Source of the DNA: Glandiceps talaboti
Taxonomy: Eukaryota; Hemichordata; Enteropneusta; Spengelidae
Direction of reading: 5' to 3'
DNA length: 62,000 bases
NCBI RefSeq assembly: GCF_964340395.1
Contig: NC_135560.1
Location: forward strand, 2,697,998 to 2,759,997
In this document: positions 52,060-62,000 of the stretch, piece by piece
How positions within the stretch are numbered: position 1 is the first letter of the stretch
Layout: each line of letters begins with the position of its first letter
Made by a program: the position numbers and the translations under genes
Notes under the pieces: generated by a model
Database searches by the model: none
What the model was told of the DNA's origin: nothing
Seen by the model: only the letters and a program-made list of their open reading frames with translations

Positions 52060-55000
52060 ATTACTGAGAATGGTCATTAAATTTTGTTGCCCAATATTTC
52101 TTCCCATCTGCAATGGAAAGTATAAGTTATCTAAAAGTTCTTTTGTCAGTACTAAGCACACAACAAGTAATGACAACCTCATGTCACAAGTAGATTGTAG
52201 CAGAATGAAGACATATTTTGGAGATGAACAGAATTGTATTATCCGTGGTAATATCTTTTCAAAAAGGTTAAAGTGAGTAGTGGCATTTTGTAAGAGTAAA
52301 TATTAGAATACTGTTATTTCATTCCATCAATAAGTTTATACTGTATTGTTTGATTCATTCCTTTCAGGATGGAACTCAAGGTCACGGAAGATGACACGAA
52401 CACAGATGGCAGATGAACACCAGACAGCCAATCAAGAAGTGGAAGAAGTAAGTGAAGATTTTGGTATTGTATAATTACTGAGAATGGTCATTAAATTTTG
52501 TTGCCCAATATTTATTGCCATCTGCAATGGAAAGTATAAGTTATCTAAAAGTTCTTTTGTCAATAGTAAGCACACGACAAGTAATGACAACCTTATGTCA
52601 CAAGTAGATTGTAGCAGAATGAAGACATATTTTGGAGATAAACAGAATTGTATTATCCGTGGTAATATCTTTTCAAAAAGGTTAAATTGAGTAGTGGCAA
52701 CTTTAAGAGTAAATATTAGAATCTAAATAACTCTTATTTCATTCCATCAATAAGTTTATACTGTATTGTTTGATTCATTCCTTTCAGGATGGAACTCAAG
52801 GTCACGGAAGATGACACGAACACAGATGGCAGATGAACACCAGAGAGCCAATCAAGAAGTGGAAGAAGTAAGTGAAGATTTTGGTATTGTATAATTACTG
52901 AGAATGGTCATTAAACTTTGTTGCACAATATTTATTCCCATCTACAATGGAAAGTATAAGTTATCTAAAAGTTCTTTTGTCAGTACTAAGCACACGACAA
53001 GTAATGACAACCTTATGTCACAAGTAGATTGTAGCAGAATGAAGACATATTTTGGAGATGAACAGAATTGTATTATCCGTGGTAATATCTTTTCAAAAAG
53101 GTTAAATTGAGTAGTGGCAACTTTAAGAGTAAATATTAGAATCTAAATAACTCTTATTTCATTCCATCAATAAGTTTATACTGTATTGTTTGATTTTTTC
53201 CTTTCAGGATGGAACTCAAGGTCACGGAAGATGACACGAACACAGATGGCAGATGAACACCAGAGAGCCAATCAAGAAGTGGAAGAAGTAAGTGAAGATT
53301 TTGGTATTGTATAATTACTGAGAATGGTCATTAAACTTTGTTGCACAATATTTATTCCCATCTACAATGGAAAGTATAAGTTATCTAAAAGTTCTTTTGT
53401 CAGTACTAAGCACACGACAAGTAATGACAACCTTATGTCACAAGTAGATTGTAGCAGAATGAAGACATATTTTGGAGATGAACAGAATTGTATTATCCGT
53501 GGTAATATCTTTTCAAAAAGGTTAAATTGAGTAGTGGCAACTTTAAGAGTAAATATTAGAATCTAAATAACTCTTATTTCATTCCATCAATAAGTTTATA
53601 CTGTATTGTTTGATTTATTCCTTTCAGGATGGAACTCAAGGTCACGGAAGATGACACGAACACAGATGGCAGATGAACACCAGACAGCCAATTAAGAAGT
53701 GGAAGAAGTAAGTGAAGATTTTGGAATTGAATAATTACTGAGAATGGTCATTAAATTTTGTTGCCCAATATTTCTTCCCATCTGCAATGGAAAGTATAAG
53801 TTATCTAAAAGTTCTTTTGTCAGTACTAAGCACATGACACGTAATGACAACCTTATGTTACAAGTAGATTGTAGCAGAATGAAGAAATATTGGAGATGAA
53901 TAGAATTGTATTATCCGTGGTAATATCTTTTCAAAAAGGTTAAATTGAGTAGTGGCATTTTGTAAGAGTAAATATTAGAATACTGTTATTTCATTCCATC
54001 AATACGTTTATAGTGTTTTGTTTGATTCATTCCTTTCAGGATGGAACTCAAGGTCACGGAAGATGACACGAACACAGATGGCAGATGAACACCAGACAGC
54101 CAATCAAGAAGTGGAAGAAGTAAGTGATGATTTTGGTATTGTATAATTACTGAGAATGGTCATTAAATTTTGTTGCCCAATATTTCTTCCCATCTGCAAT
54201 GGAAAGTATAAGTTATCTAAAAGTTCTTTTGTCAGTACTAAGCACACAACAAGTAATGACAACCTCATGTCACAAGTAGATTGTAGCAGAATGAAGACAT
54301 ATTTTGGAGATGAACAGAATTGTATTATCCGTGGTAATATCTTTTCAAAAAGGTTAAAGTGAGTAGTGGCATTTTGTAAGAGTAAATATTAGAATACTGT
54401 TATTTCATTCCATCAATAAGTTTATACTGTATTGTTTGATTCATTCCTTTCAGGATGGAACTCAAGGTCACGGAAGATGACACGAACACAGATGGCAGAT
54501 GAACACCAGACAGCCAATCAAGAAGTGGAAGAAGTAAGTGAAGATTTTGGTATTGTATAATTACTGAGAATGGTCATTAAATTTTGTTGCCCAATATTTA
54601 TTGCCATCTGCAATGGAAAGTATAAGTTATCTAAAAGTTCTTTTGTCAATAGTAAGCACACGACAAGTAATGACAACCTTATGTCACAAGTAGATTGTAG
54701 CAGAATGAAGACATATTTTGGAGATAAACAGAATTGTATTATCCGTGGTAATATCTTTTCAAAAAGGTTAAATTGAGTAGTGGCAACTTTAAGAGTAAAT
54801 ATTAGAATCTAAATAACTCTTATTTCATTCCATCAATAAGTTTATACTGTATTGTTTGATTCATTCCTTTCAGGATGGAACTCAAGGTCACGGAAGATGA
54901 CACGAACACAGATGGCAGATGAACACCAGAGAGCCAATCAAGAAGTGGAAGAAGTAAGTGAAGATTTTGGTATTGTATAATTACTGAGAATGGTCATTAA

Positions 55001-56250
55001 ACTTTGTTGCACAATATTTATTCCCATCTACAATGGAAAGTATAAGTTATCTAAAAGTTCTTTTGTCAGTACTAAGCACACGACAAGTAATGACAACCTT
55101 ATGTCACAAGTAGATTGTAGCAGAATGAAGACATATTTTGGAGATGAACAGAATTGTATTATCCGTGGTAATATCTTTTCAAAAAGGTTAAATTGAGTAG
55201 TGGCAACTTTAAGAGTAAATATTAGAATCTAAATAACTCTTATTTCATTCCATCAATAAGTTTATACTGTATTGTTTGATTTTTTCCTTTCAGGATGGAA
55301 CTCAAGGTCACGGAAGATGACACGAACACAGATGGCAGATGAACACCAGAGAGCCAATCAAGAAGTGGAAGAAGTAAGTGAAGATTTTGGTATTGTATAA
55401 TTACTGAGAATGGTCATTAAACTTTGTTGCACAATATTTATTCCCATCTACAATGGAAAGTATAAGTTATCTAAAAGTTCTTTTGTCAGTACTAAGCACA
55501 CGACAAGTAATGACAACCTTATGTCACAAGTAGATTGTAGCAGAATGAAGACATATTTTGGAGATGAACAGAATTGTATTATCCGTGGTAATATCTTTTC
55601 AAAAAGGTTAAATTGAGTAGTGGCAACTTTAAGAGTAAATATTAGAATCTAAATAACTCTTATTTCATTCCATCAATAAGTTTATACTGTATTGTTTGAT
55701 TTATTCCTTTCAGGATGGAACTCAAGGTCACGGAAGATGACACGAACACAGATGGCAGATGAACACCAGACAGCCAATTAAGAAGTGGAAGAAGTAAGTG
55801 AAGATTTTGGAATTGAATAATTACTGAGAATGGTCATTAAATTTTGTTGCCCAATATTTCTTCCCATCTGCAATGGAAAGTATAAGTTATCTAAAAGTTC
55901 TTTTGTCAGTACTAAGCACATGACACGTAATGACAACCTTATGTTACAAGTAGATTGTAGCAGAATGAAGAAATATTGGAGATGAATAGAATTGTATTAT
56001 CCGTGGTAATATCTTTTCAAAAAGGTTAAATTGAGTAGTGGCATTTTGTAAGAGTAAATATTAGAATACTGTTATTTCATTCCATCAATACGTTTATAGT
56101 GTTTTGTTTGATTCATTCCTTTCAGGATGGAACTCAAGGTCACGGAAGATGACACGAACACAGATGGCAGATGAACACCAGACAGCCAATCAAGAAGTGG
56201 AAGAAGTAAGTGATGATTTTGGTATTGTATAATTACTGAGAATGGTCATT
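52060..56250 (+). repeat. Second 2086-bp higher-order duplication (5 units)
   Basis: Exons at 52368, 52788, 53208, 53628 and 54040 pair with 54454, 54874, 55294, 55714 and 56126, offset 2086. Shared markers are CAACCTCATG, TTGTCAATAG, CAGAGAGCC, CCCATCTACAATGG, GATTTTTTCC, CCAATTAAG (exon stop) and TACGTTTATAGTGTTTTG. Similarity breaks near 54167/56253. The period equals that of the 18.5-22 kb block only because both have five units of similar length classes; the unit types differ. Confidence 0.8.
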
Positions 56251-58217
56251 AAACTTTGTTGCACAATATTTATTCCCATCTGCAATGGAAAGTATAAGTT
56301 ATCTAAAAGTTCTTTTCTCAGTACTAAGCACACGATAAGTAATGACAACCTTATGTCACAAGTAGATTGTAGCAGAATGAAGACATATTTTGGAGATGAA
56401 CAGAATTGTATTATCCGTGGTAATATCTTTTCAAAAAGGTTAAATTGAGTAGTGGCAACTTTAAGAGTAAATATTAGAATCTAAATAACTCTTATTTCAT
56501 TCCATCAATAAGTTTATAGTGTTTTGTTTGATTCATTCCTTTCAGGATGGAACTCAAGGTCACGGAAGATGACACGAACACAGATGGCAGATGAACACCA
56601 GACAGCCAATCAAGAAGTGGAAGAAGTAAGTGAAGATTTTGGTATTGTATAATTACTGAGAATGGTCATTAAATTTTGTTGCCCAATATTTATTCCCATC
56701 TGCAATGGAAAGTATAAGTTATCTAAAAGTTCTTTTGTCAGTACTAAGCACACGACAAGTAATGACAACCTTATGTCACAAGTAGATTGTAGCAGAATGA
56801 AGACATATTTTGGAGATAAACAGAATTGTATTATCCGTGGTAATATCTTTTCAAAAAGGTTAAATTGAGTAGTGGCAACTTTAAGAGTAAATATTAGAAT
56901 CTAAATAACTCTTATTTCATTCCATCAATAAGTTTATACTGTATTATTTGATTCATTCCTTTCAGGATGGAAGTCAAGGTCATGGAAGATGACACGAACA
57001 CAGATGGCAGATGAACACCAGACAGCCAATCAAGAAGTGGAAGAAGTAAGTGATTATTTTGGTATTGTATAATTACTGAGAATGGTCATTAAACTTTGTT
57101 GCCCAATATTTATTCCCATCTGCAATGGAAAGTATAAGTTATCTAAAAGTTCTTTTGTCAGTACTAAGCACATGACACGTAATGACAACCTTATGTTACA
57201 AGTAGATTGTAGCAGAATGAAGAAATATTGGAGATGAATAGAATTGTATTATCCATGGTAATATCTTTTCAAAAAGGTTAAATTGAGTAGTGGCATTTTG
57301 TAAGAGTAAATATTAGAATACTGTTATTTCATTCCAGCAATACGTTTATACTGTATTGTTTGATTCATTCCTTTCAGGATGGAACTCAAGGTCACGGAAG
57401 ATGACACGAACACAGATGGCAGATGAACACCAGACAGCCAATCAAGAAGTGGAAGAAGTAAGTGAAGATTTTGGTATTGTATAATTACTGAGAATGGTCA
57501 TTAAACTTTGTTGCACAATATTTATTCCCATCTACAATGGAAAGTATTAGTTATCTAAAAGTTCTTTTGTCAGTACTAAGCACACGACAAGTAATGACAA
57601 CATTATGTCACAAGTAGATTGTAGCAGAATGAAGACATATTTTGGAGATGAACAGAATTGTATTATCCGTGGTAATATCTTTTCAAAAAGGATAAATTGA
57701 GTAGTGGCAACTTTAAGAGTAAATATTAGAATCTAAATAACTCTTATTTCATTTCATCAATAAGTTTATACTGTATTGTTTGATTCATTCCTTTCAGGAT
57801 GGAACTCAAGGTCACGGAAGATGACACGAACACAGATGGCAGATGAACACCAGACAGCCAATCAAGAAGTGGAAGAAGTAAGTGAAGATTTTGGTATTGT
57901 ATAATTACTGAGAATGGTCCTTAAATTTTGTTGCCCAATATTTATTGCCATCTGCAATGGAAAGTATAAGTTATCTAAAAGATCTTTTGTCAGTACTAAC
58001 CACACGACAAGTAATGACAACCTTGTGTCACAAGTAGATTTTAGCAGAATAAAGACAGATTTTGGAGATGAACAGAATTGTATTATCCGTGGTAATATCT
58101 TTTCAAAAAGGTTAAATTGAGTAATGGCAACTTTAAGAATAAATATTAGAATCTAAATAACTGTTATTTCATTCCATCAATAAGTTTATAGTGTTTTGTT
58201 TGATTCATTCCTTTCAG

Positions 58218-59897
58218 GATGGAACTCAAGGTCACGGAAGATGACACGAACACAGATGGCAGATGAACACCAGACAGCCAATCAAGAAGTGGAAGAAGTA
58301 AGTGATGATTTTGGTATTGTATAATTACTGAGAATGGTCATTAAATTTTGTTGCCCAATATTTATTCCCATCTGCAATGGAAAGTATAAGTTATCTAAAA
58401 GTTCTTTTGTCAGTACTAAGCACACGACAAGTAATGACAACCTTATGTCACAAGTAGATTGTAGCAGAATGAAGACATATTTTGGAGATGAACAGAATTG
58501 TATTATCCGTGGTAATATCTTTTCAAAAAGGTTAAATTGAGTAGTGGCAACTTTAAGAGTAAATATTAGAATCTAAATAACTGTTATTTCATTCCATCAA
58601 TAAGTTTATACTGTATTATTTGATTCATTCCTTTCAGGATGGAACTCAAGGTCACGGAAGATGACACGAACACAGATGGCAGATGAACACCAGACAGCCA
58701 ATCAAGAAGTGGAAGAAGTAAGTGAAGATTTTGGTATTGTATAATTACTGAGAATGGTCATTAAACTTTGTTGCACAATATTTATTCCCATCTGCAATGG
58801 AAAGTATAAGTTATCTAAAAGTTCTTTTGTCAGTACTAAGTACACAACAAGTAATGACAACCTTATGTCACAAGTAGATTGTAGCAGAATGAAGACATAT
58901 TTTGGAGATGAACAGAATTGTATTATCCGTGGTAATATCTTTTCAAAAAGGTTAAATTGAGTAGTGGCAACTTTAAGAGTAAATATTAGAATCTAAATAA
59001 CTCTTATTTCATTCCATTAATAAGTTTATACTGTATTGTTTGATTCATTCCTTTCAGGATGGAACTCAAGGTCACGGAAGATGACACGAACACAGATGGC
59101 AGATGAACACCAGACAGCCAATCAAGAAGTGGAAGAAGTAAGTGATGATTTTGGTATTGTATAATTACTGAGAATGGTCATTAAATTTTGTTGCCCAATA
59201 TTTATTCCCATCTGCAATGGAAAGTATAAGTTATCTAAAAGTTCTTTTGTCAGTACTAAGCACACGACAAGTAATGACAACCTTATGTCACAAGTAGATT
59301 GTAGCAGAATGAAGACATATTTTGGAGATGAACAGAATTGTATTATCCGTGGTAATATCTTTTCAAAAAGGTTAAATTGAGTAGTGGCAACTTTAAGAGT
59401 AAATATTAGAATCTAAATAACTGTTATTTCATTCCATCAATAAGTTTATACTGTATTATTTGATTCATTCCTTTCAGGATGGAACTCAAGGTCACGGAAG
59501 ATGACACGAACACAGATGGCAGATGAACACCAGACAGCCAATCAAGAAGTGGAAGAAGTAAGTGAAGATTTTGGTATTGTATAATTACTGAGAATGGTCA
59601 TTAAACTTTGTTGCACAATATTTATTCCCATCTGCAATGGAAAGTATAAGTTATCTAAAAGTTCTTTTGTCAGTACTAAGCACACAACAAGTAATGACAA
59701 CCTTATGTCACAAGTAGATTGTAGCAGAATGAAGACATATTTTGGAGATGAACAGAATTGTATTATCCGTGGTAATATCTTTTCAAAAAGGTTAAATTGA
59801 GTAGTGGCAACTTTAAGAGTAAATATTAGAATCTAAATAACTCTTATTTCATTCCATTAATAAGTTTATACTGTATTGTTTGATTCATTCCTTTCAG
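58218..59897 (+). repeat. 840-bp dimeric repeat (two copies)
   Basis: Units at 58218 and 59058 share GTGATGATTTTGG and FCCPIFIPIC-type introns. Units at 58638 and 59478 share TGTATTATTTGATTC and TTTGTTGCACAATA. The pair therefore repeats with an 840-bp period. It is the simplest higher-order pattern in the right part of the window, where units otherwise become more varied. Confidence 0.7.
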
Positions 59898-61996
59898 GAT
59901 GGAACTCAAGGTCACGGAAGATGACACGAACACAGATGGCAGATGAACACCAGACAGCCAATCAAGAAGTGGAAGAAGTAAGTGAAGATTTTGGTATTGT
60001 ATAATTACTGAGAATGGTCATTAAACTTTGTTGCACAATATTTATTCCCATCTGCAATGGAAAGTATAAGTTATCTAAAAGTTCTTTCGTCAGTACTAAG
60101 CACACGATAAGTAATGACAACCTTATGTCACAAGTAGGTTGTAGCAGAATGAAAACATATTTTGGAGATGAACAGAATTGTATTATCCGTGGTAATATCT
60201 TTTCAAAAAGGTTAAATTGAGTAGTGGCAACTTTAAGAGTAAATATTAGAATCTAAATAACTCTTATTTCATTCCATCAATAAGGTTATAGTGTTTTGTT
60301 TGATTCATTCCTTTCAGGATGGAACTCAAGGTCACGGAAGATGACACGAACACAGATGGCAGATGAACACCAGACAGCCAATCAAGAAGTGGAAGAAGTA
60401 AGTGAAGATTTTGGTATTGTATAATTCCTGAGAATGGTCATTAAATTTTGTTGCCCAATATTTATTCCCATCTACAATGGAAAGTATAAGTTATCTAAAA
60501 GTTCTTTTGTCAGTACTAAGCACACGACAAGTAATGACAACCTTATGTCACAAGTAGATTGTAGCAGAATGAAGACATATTTTGGAGATGAACAGAATTG
60601 TATTATCCGTGGTAATATCTTTTCAAAAAGGTTAAATTGAGTAGTGGCAACTTTAAGAATAAATATTAGAATCTAAATAACTGTTATTTCATTCCATCAA
60701 TAAGTTTAAACTGTATTATTTGATTCATTCCTTTCAGGATGGAACACAAGGTCACGGAAGATGACACGAACACAGATGGCAGATGAACACCAGACAGCCA
60801 ATCAAGAAGTGGAAGAAGTAAGTGAAGATTTTGGTATTGTATAATTACTGAGATTGGTCATTAAATTTTGTTGCCCAATATTTATTCCCATCTGCAATGG
60901 AAAGTATAAGTTATCTAAAAGTTCTTTTGTCAGTACTAAGCACACGACAAGTAATGACAACCTTATGTCACAAGTAGATTGTAGCAGAATGAAGACATAT
61001 TTTGGAGATGAACAGAATTGTATTATCCGTGGTAATATCTTTTCAAAAATGTTAAATTGAGTAGTGGCAACTTAAAGAGTAAATATTAGAATCTAAATAA
61101 CTGTTATTTAATCCATCAATAAGTTTATACTGTATTATTTGATTCATTCCTTTCAGGATGGAACTCAAGGTCACGGAAGATGAAACGAACACAGATGGCA
61201 GATGAACACCAGACAGCCAATCAAGAAGTGGAAGAAGTAAGTGAAGATTTTGGTATTGTATAATTACTGAGAATGGTCATTAAATTTTGTTGTCCAATAT
61301 TTATTGCCATCTGCAATGGAAAGTATAAGTTATCTAAAAGTTCTTTTGTCAGTACTAAGCACACGACAAGTAATGACACCCTTGTGTCACAAGTAGATTG
61401 TAGCAGAATAAAGACATATTTTGGAGATGAACAGAATTGTATTATCCGTGGTAATATCTTTTCAAAAAGGTTAAATTGAGTAGTGGCAACTTTAAGAGTA
61501 AATATTAGAATCTAAATAACTCTTATTTCATTCCATCAATAAGTTTATAGTGTTTTGTTTGATTCATTCCTTTCAGGATGGAACTCAAGGTCACGGAAGA
61601 TGACACGAACACAGATGGCAGATGAACACCAGACAGCCAATCAAGAAGTGGAAGAAGTAAGTGAAGATTTTGGTATTGTATAATTACTGACAATGGTCAT
61701 TAAATTTTGTTGCCCAATATTTATTGCCATCTGCAATGGAAAGTATAAGTTATCTAAAAGTTCTTTTGTCAGTACTAACCACAGGACAAGTAATGACAAC
61801 CTTGTGTCACAAGTAGATTGTAGCAGAATAAAGACATATTTTGGAGATGAACAGAATTGTATTTTCCGTGGTAATATCTTTTCAAAAAGGTTAAATTGAG
61901 TAGTGGCAACTTTAAGAGTAAATATTAGAATCTAAATAACTGTTATTTCATTCCATCAATAAGTTGATACTGTATTGTTTGATTCATTCCTTTCAG

Positions 61997-62000
61997 GATG
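61997..62000 (+). other. First four bases of exon copy 146
   Basis: The window ends four bases (GATG) after an intact acceptor, so the array continues to the right and its far edge is not seen. Confidence 0.85.

Larger units (their letters stand above)
1108..62000 (+). repeat. Tandem array of ~420-bp exon-intron units (145 complete copies)
   Basis: A head-to-tail array, all units in one orientation, continuing beyond the right edge of the window. Counting each unit from its exon start, lengths are 420 bp (87 units), 419 (12), 414 (13), 413 (8), 412 (14), 418 (3), 417 (2), 421 (2), and single units of 405, 416, 423 and 442. These sum exactly to the 60638 bp between the first and last exon starts. 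Length classes have visible causes: loss of CTAAATA after TTAGAAT (minus 7), GCATTTTGTAAG for GCAACTTTAAG (plus 1), ATTGG for ATTTTGG (minus 2), and AAAATGTAAA for AAAAGGTTAAA (minus 1). The unit consists of an 80-nt exon-like module and about 340 nt of AT-rich intron-like sequence. It has no transposon features: no terminal inverted repeats, transposase or poly-A tail. Homogeneity is high, with neighbouring units usually differing at only a few positions, as expected of a satellite evolving by unequal exchange. Confidence 0.97.
1359..62000 (+). other. Series of 145 predicted 80-nt exon copies plus one cut by the window end
   Basis: Each module follows a pyrimidine-rich acceptor (consensus TTCATTCCTTTCAG) and ends in GAAGAA before GTAAGT. 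The open frame (entry phase 1, exit phase 0) begins WNSRSRKMTRTQ and ends HQTANQEVEE. Exon starts: 1359,1778,2190,2610,3030,3450,3870,4290,4710,5126,5546,5966,6386,6806,7225,7645,8065,8484,8904,9324,9744,10164,10584,11003,11423,11841,12253,12673,13093,13510,13930,14350,14762,15182,15602,16021,16441,16859,17271,17691,18111,18528,18948,19368,19780,20200,20614,21034,21454,21866,22285,22705,23119,23533,23953,24367,24787,25201,25615,26035,26453,26865,27279,27699,28119,28539,28953,29358,29777,30189,30609,31029,31449,31869,32289,32709,33151,33571,33991,34411,34831,35251,35670,36082,36502,36922,37342,37761,38180,38592,39012,39432,39852,40275,40695,41115,41535,41955,42374,42794,43214,43627,44040,44460,44873,45294,45714,46134,46548,46968,47381,47794,48214,48635,49055,49469,49889,50302,50715,51128,51540,51954,52368,52788,53208,53628,54040,54454,54874,55294,55714,56126,56546,56966,57378,57798,58218,58638,59058,59478,59898,60318,60738,61157,61577,61997 (truncated). 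Exon status is inferred from splice signals, GC contrast and open frame; no transcript is visible. Confidence 0.6.

Noticed and set aside
2306-61899. More than a hundred 65-69 codon frames as a tandem family of small protein genes
   Set aside because: They lie in the intron-like part of one amplified unit. Replacement changes are frequent, at least 14 units are frameshifted and others truncated. I see no promoter, signal peptide or domain.
1108-62000. A single giant protein with a 140-residue repeat, since 420 is a multiple of three
   Set aside because: Each unit has stops in all three forward frames (for example TAA in GTATAATT and TGA in AAATTGAG), and many units are not a multiple of three.
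1108-62000. CRISPR array or bacterial repeat
   Set aside because: The unit is 420 bp with no short repeat alternating with unique spacers, there are no cas genes, and eukaryotic splice signals are present.
1108-62000. rDNA, 5S, histone, snRNA or tRNA tandem gene array
   Set aside because: I recognise no conserved rRNA, snRNA or tRNA sequence, no A/B box pair with a T-run terminator, and no histone peptide in any frame.
1108-62000. Transposable element or endogenous virus amplified in tandem
   Set aside because: There are no terminal repeats, target-site duplications, transposase, integrase or reverse transcriptase motifs, and the edge unit begins in mid-intron.
1359-62000. Dscam-like cluster of mutually exclusive exons generating protein diversity
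   Set aside because: Exon length fits the principle, but the copies are nearly identical, 14 have stops, and I see no docking/selector pairing elements. I kept the frame logic as a finding but not the functional claim.
1108-62000. Centromeric satellite
   Set aside because: Tandem organisation is compatible, but I see no CENP-B-like box or stable higher-order period, and chromosomal position cannot be judged from this window.

Overview
The window is almost entirely one long tandem array. It holds 145 complete copies of a unit of about 420 bp, all on the + strand, running from about 1108 through the right-hand end (62000). About 1.1 kb of GTCA-rich micro/minisatellite lies to its left. I see no bacterial or viral gene, RNA gene, CRISPR array, transposase, reverse transcriptase or terminal inverted repeats. 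Organism: a eukaryote. Each unit has canonical U2-type splice signals (a pyrimidine-rich tract ending TTTCAG, and a GTAAGT donor) around a short GC-richer segment. The tetranucleotide microsatellite, low overall GC and satellite-like array suggest an invertebrate animal, but I cannot name the lineage. 

Layout. 1-1107: interrupted (GTCA)n tracts, with a diverged minisatellite of about 85-140 bp between them. 1108-1358: a truncated, strongly diverged edge unit. 1359-1777: first complete unit, also diverged, with an exon-like segment that differs from the array consensus by two compensating indels. 1778-61996: 144 further units. 61997-62000: the first four bases of exon copy 146. Counting exon start to exon start, unit lengths are 420 bp (87 units), 419 (12), 414 (13), 413 (8), 412 (14), 418 (3), 417 (2), 421 (2), and one each of 405, 416, 423 and 442. 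They sum exactly to 60638 bp.

The unit. Each unit is an 80-nt exon-like module (38 of 80 bases G+C in the consensus) followed by about 340 nt of AT-rich intron-like sequence (101 of 340 G+C). Only one frame is open across the exon, the one entered in phase 1, and it encodes about 26 residues that are hydrophilic and rich in charged residues, Gln, Thr and Asn. Since 80 is not a multiple of three, splicing two copies together would put a TGA at nt 25-27 of the second. At most one copy could be used per protein-coding mRNA. At least 14 copies have a stop in the open frame, so the array as a whole is not maintained as coding sequence. The simplest reading is that one exon and its flanking intron were amplified, probably inside a gene, into a satellite-like array. 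Unequal exchange then homogenised it, leaving nested larger duplications with periods of 5018, 2921, 2510, 2103, 2086 (twice, independently), 2082 and 840 bp.

The many 65-124 aa reading frames across the units follow from amplifying one sequence. I do not regard them as a gene family. The points most worth following up are the amplified splice-competent exon and its frame logic, the edge exon with its alternative internal frame, and the AATAAA/AGTAAA variation inside the unit.
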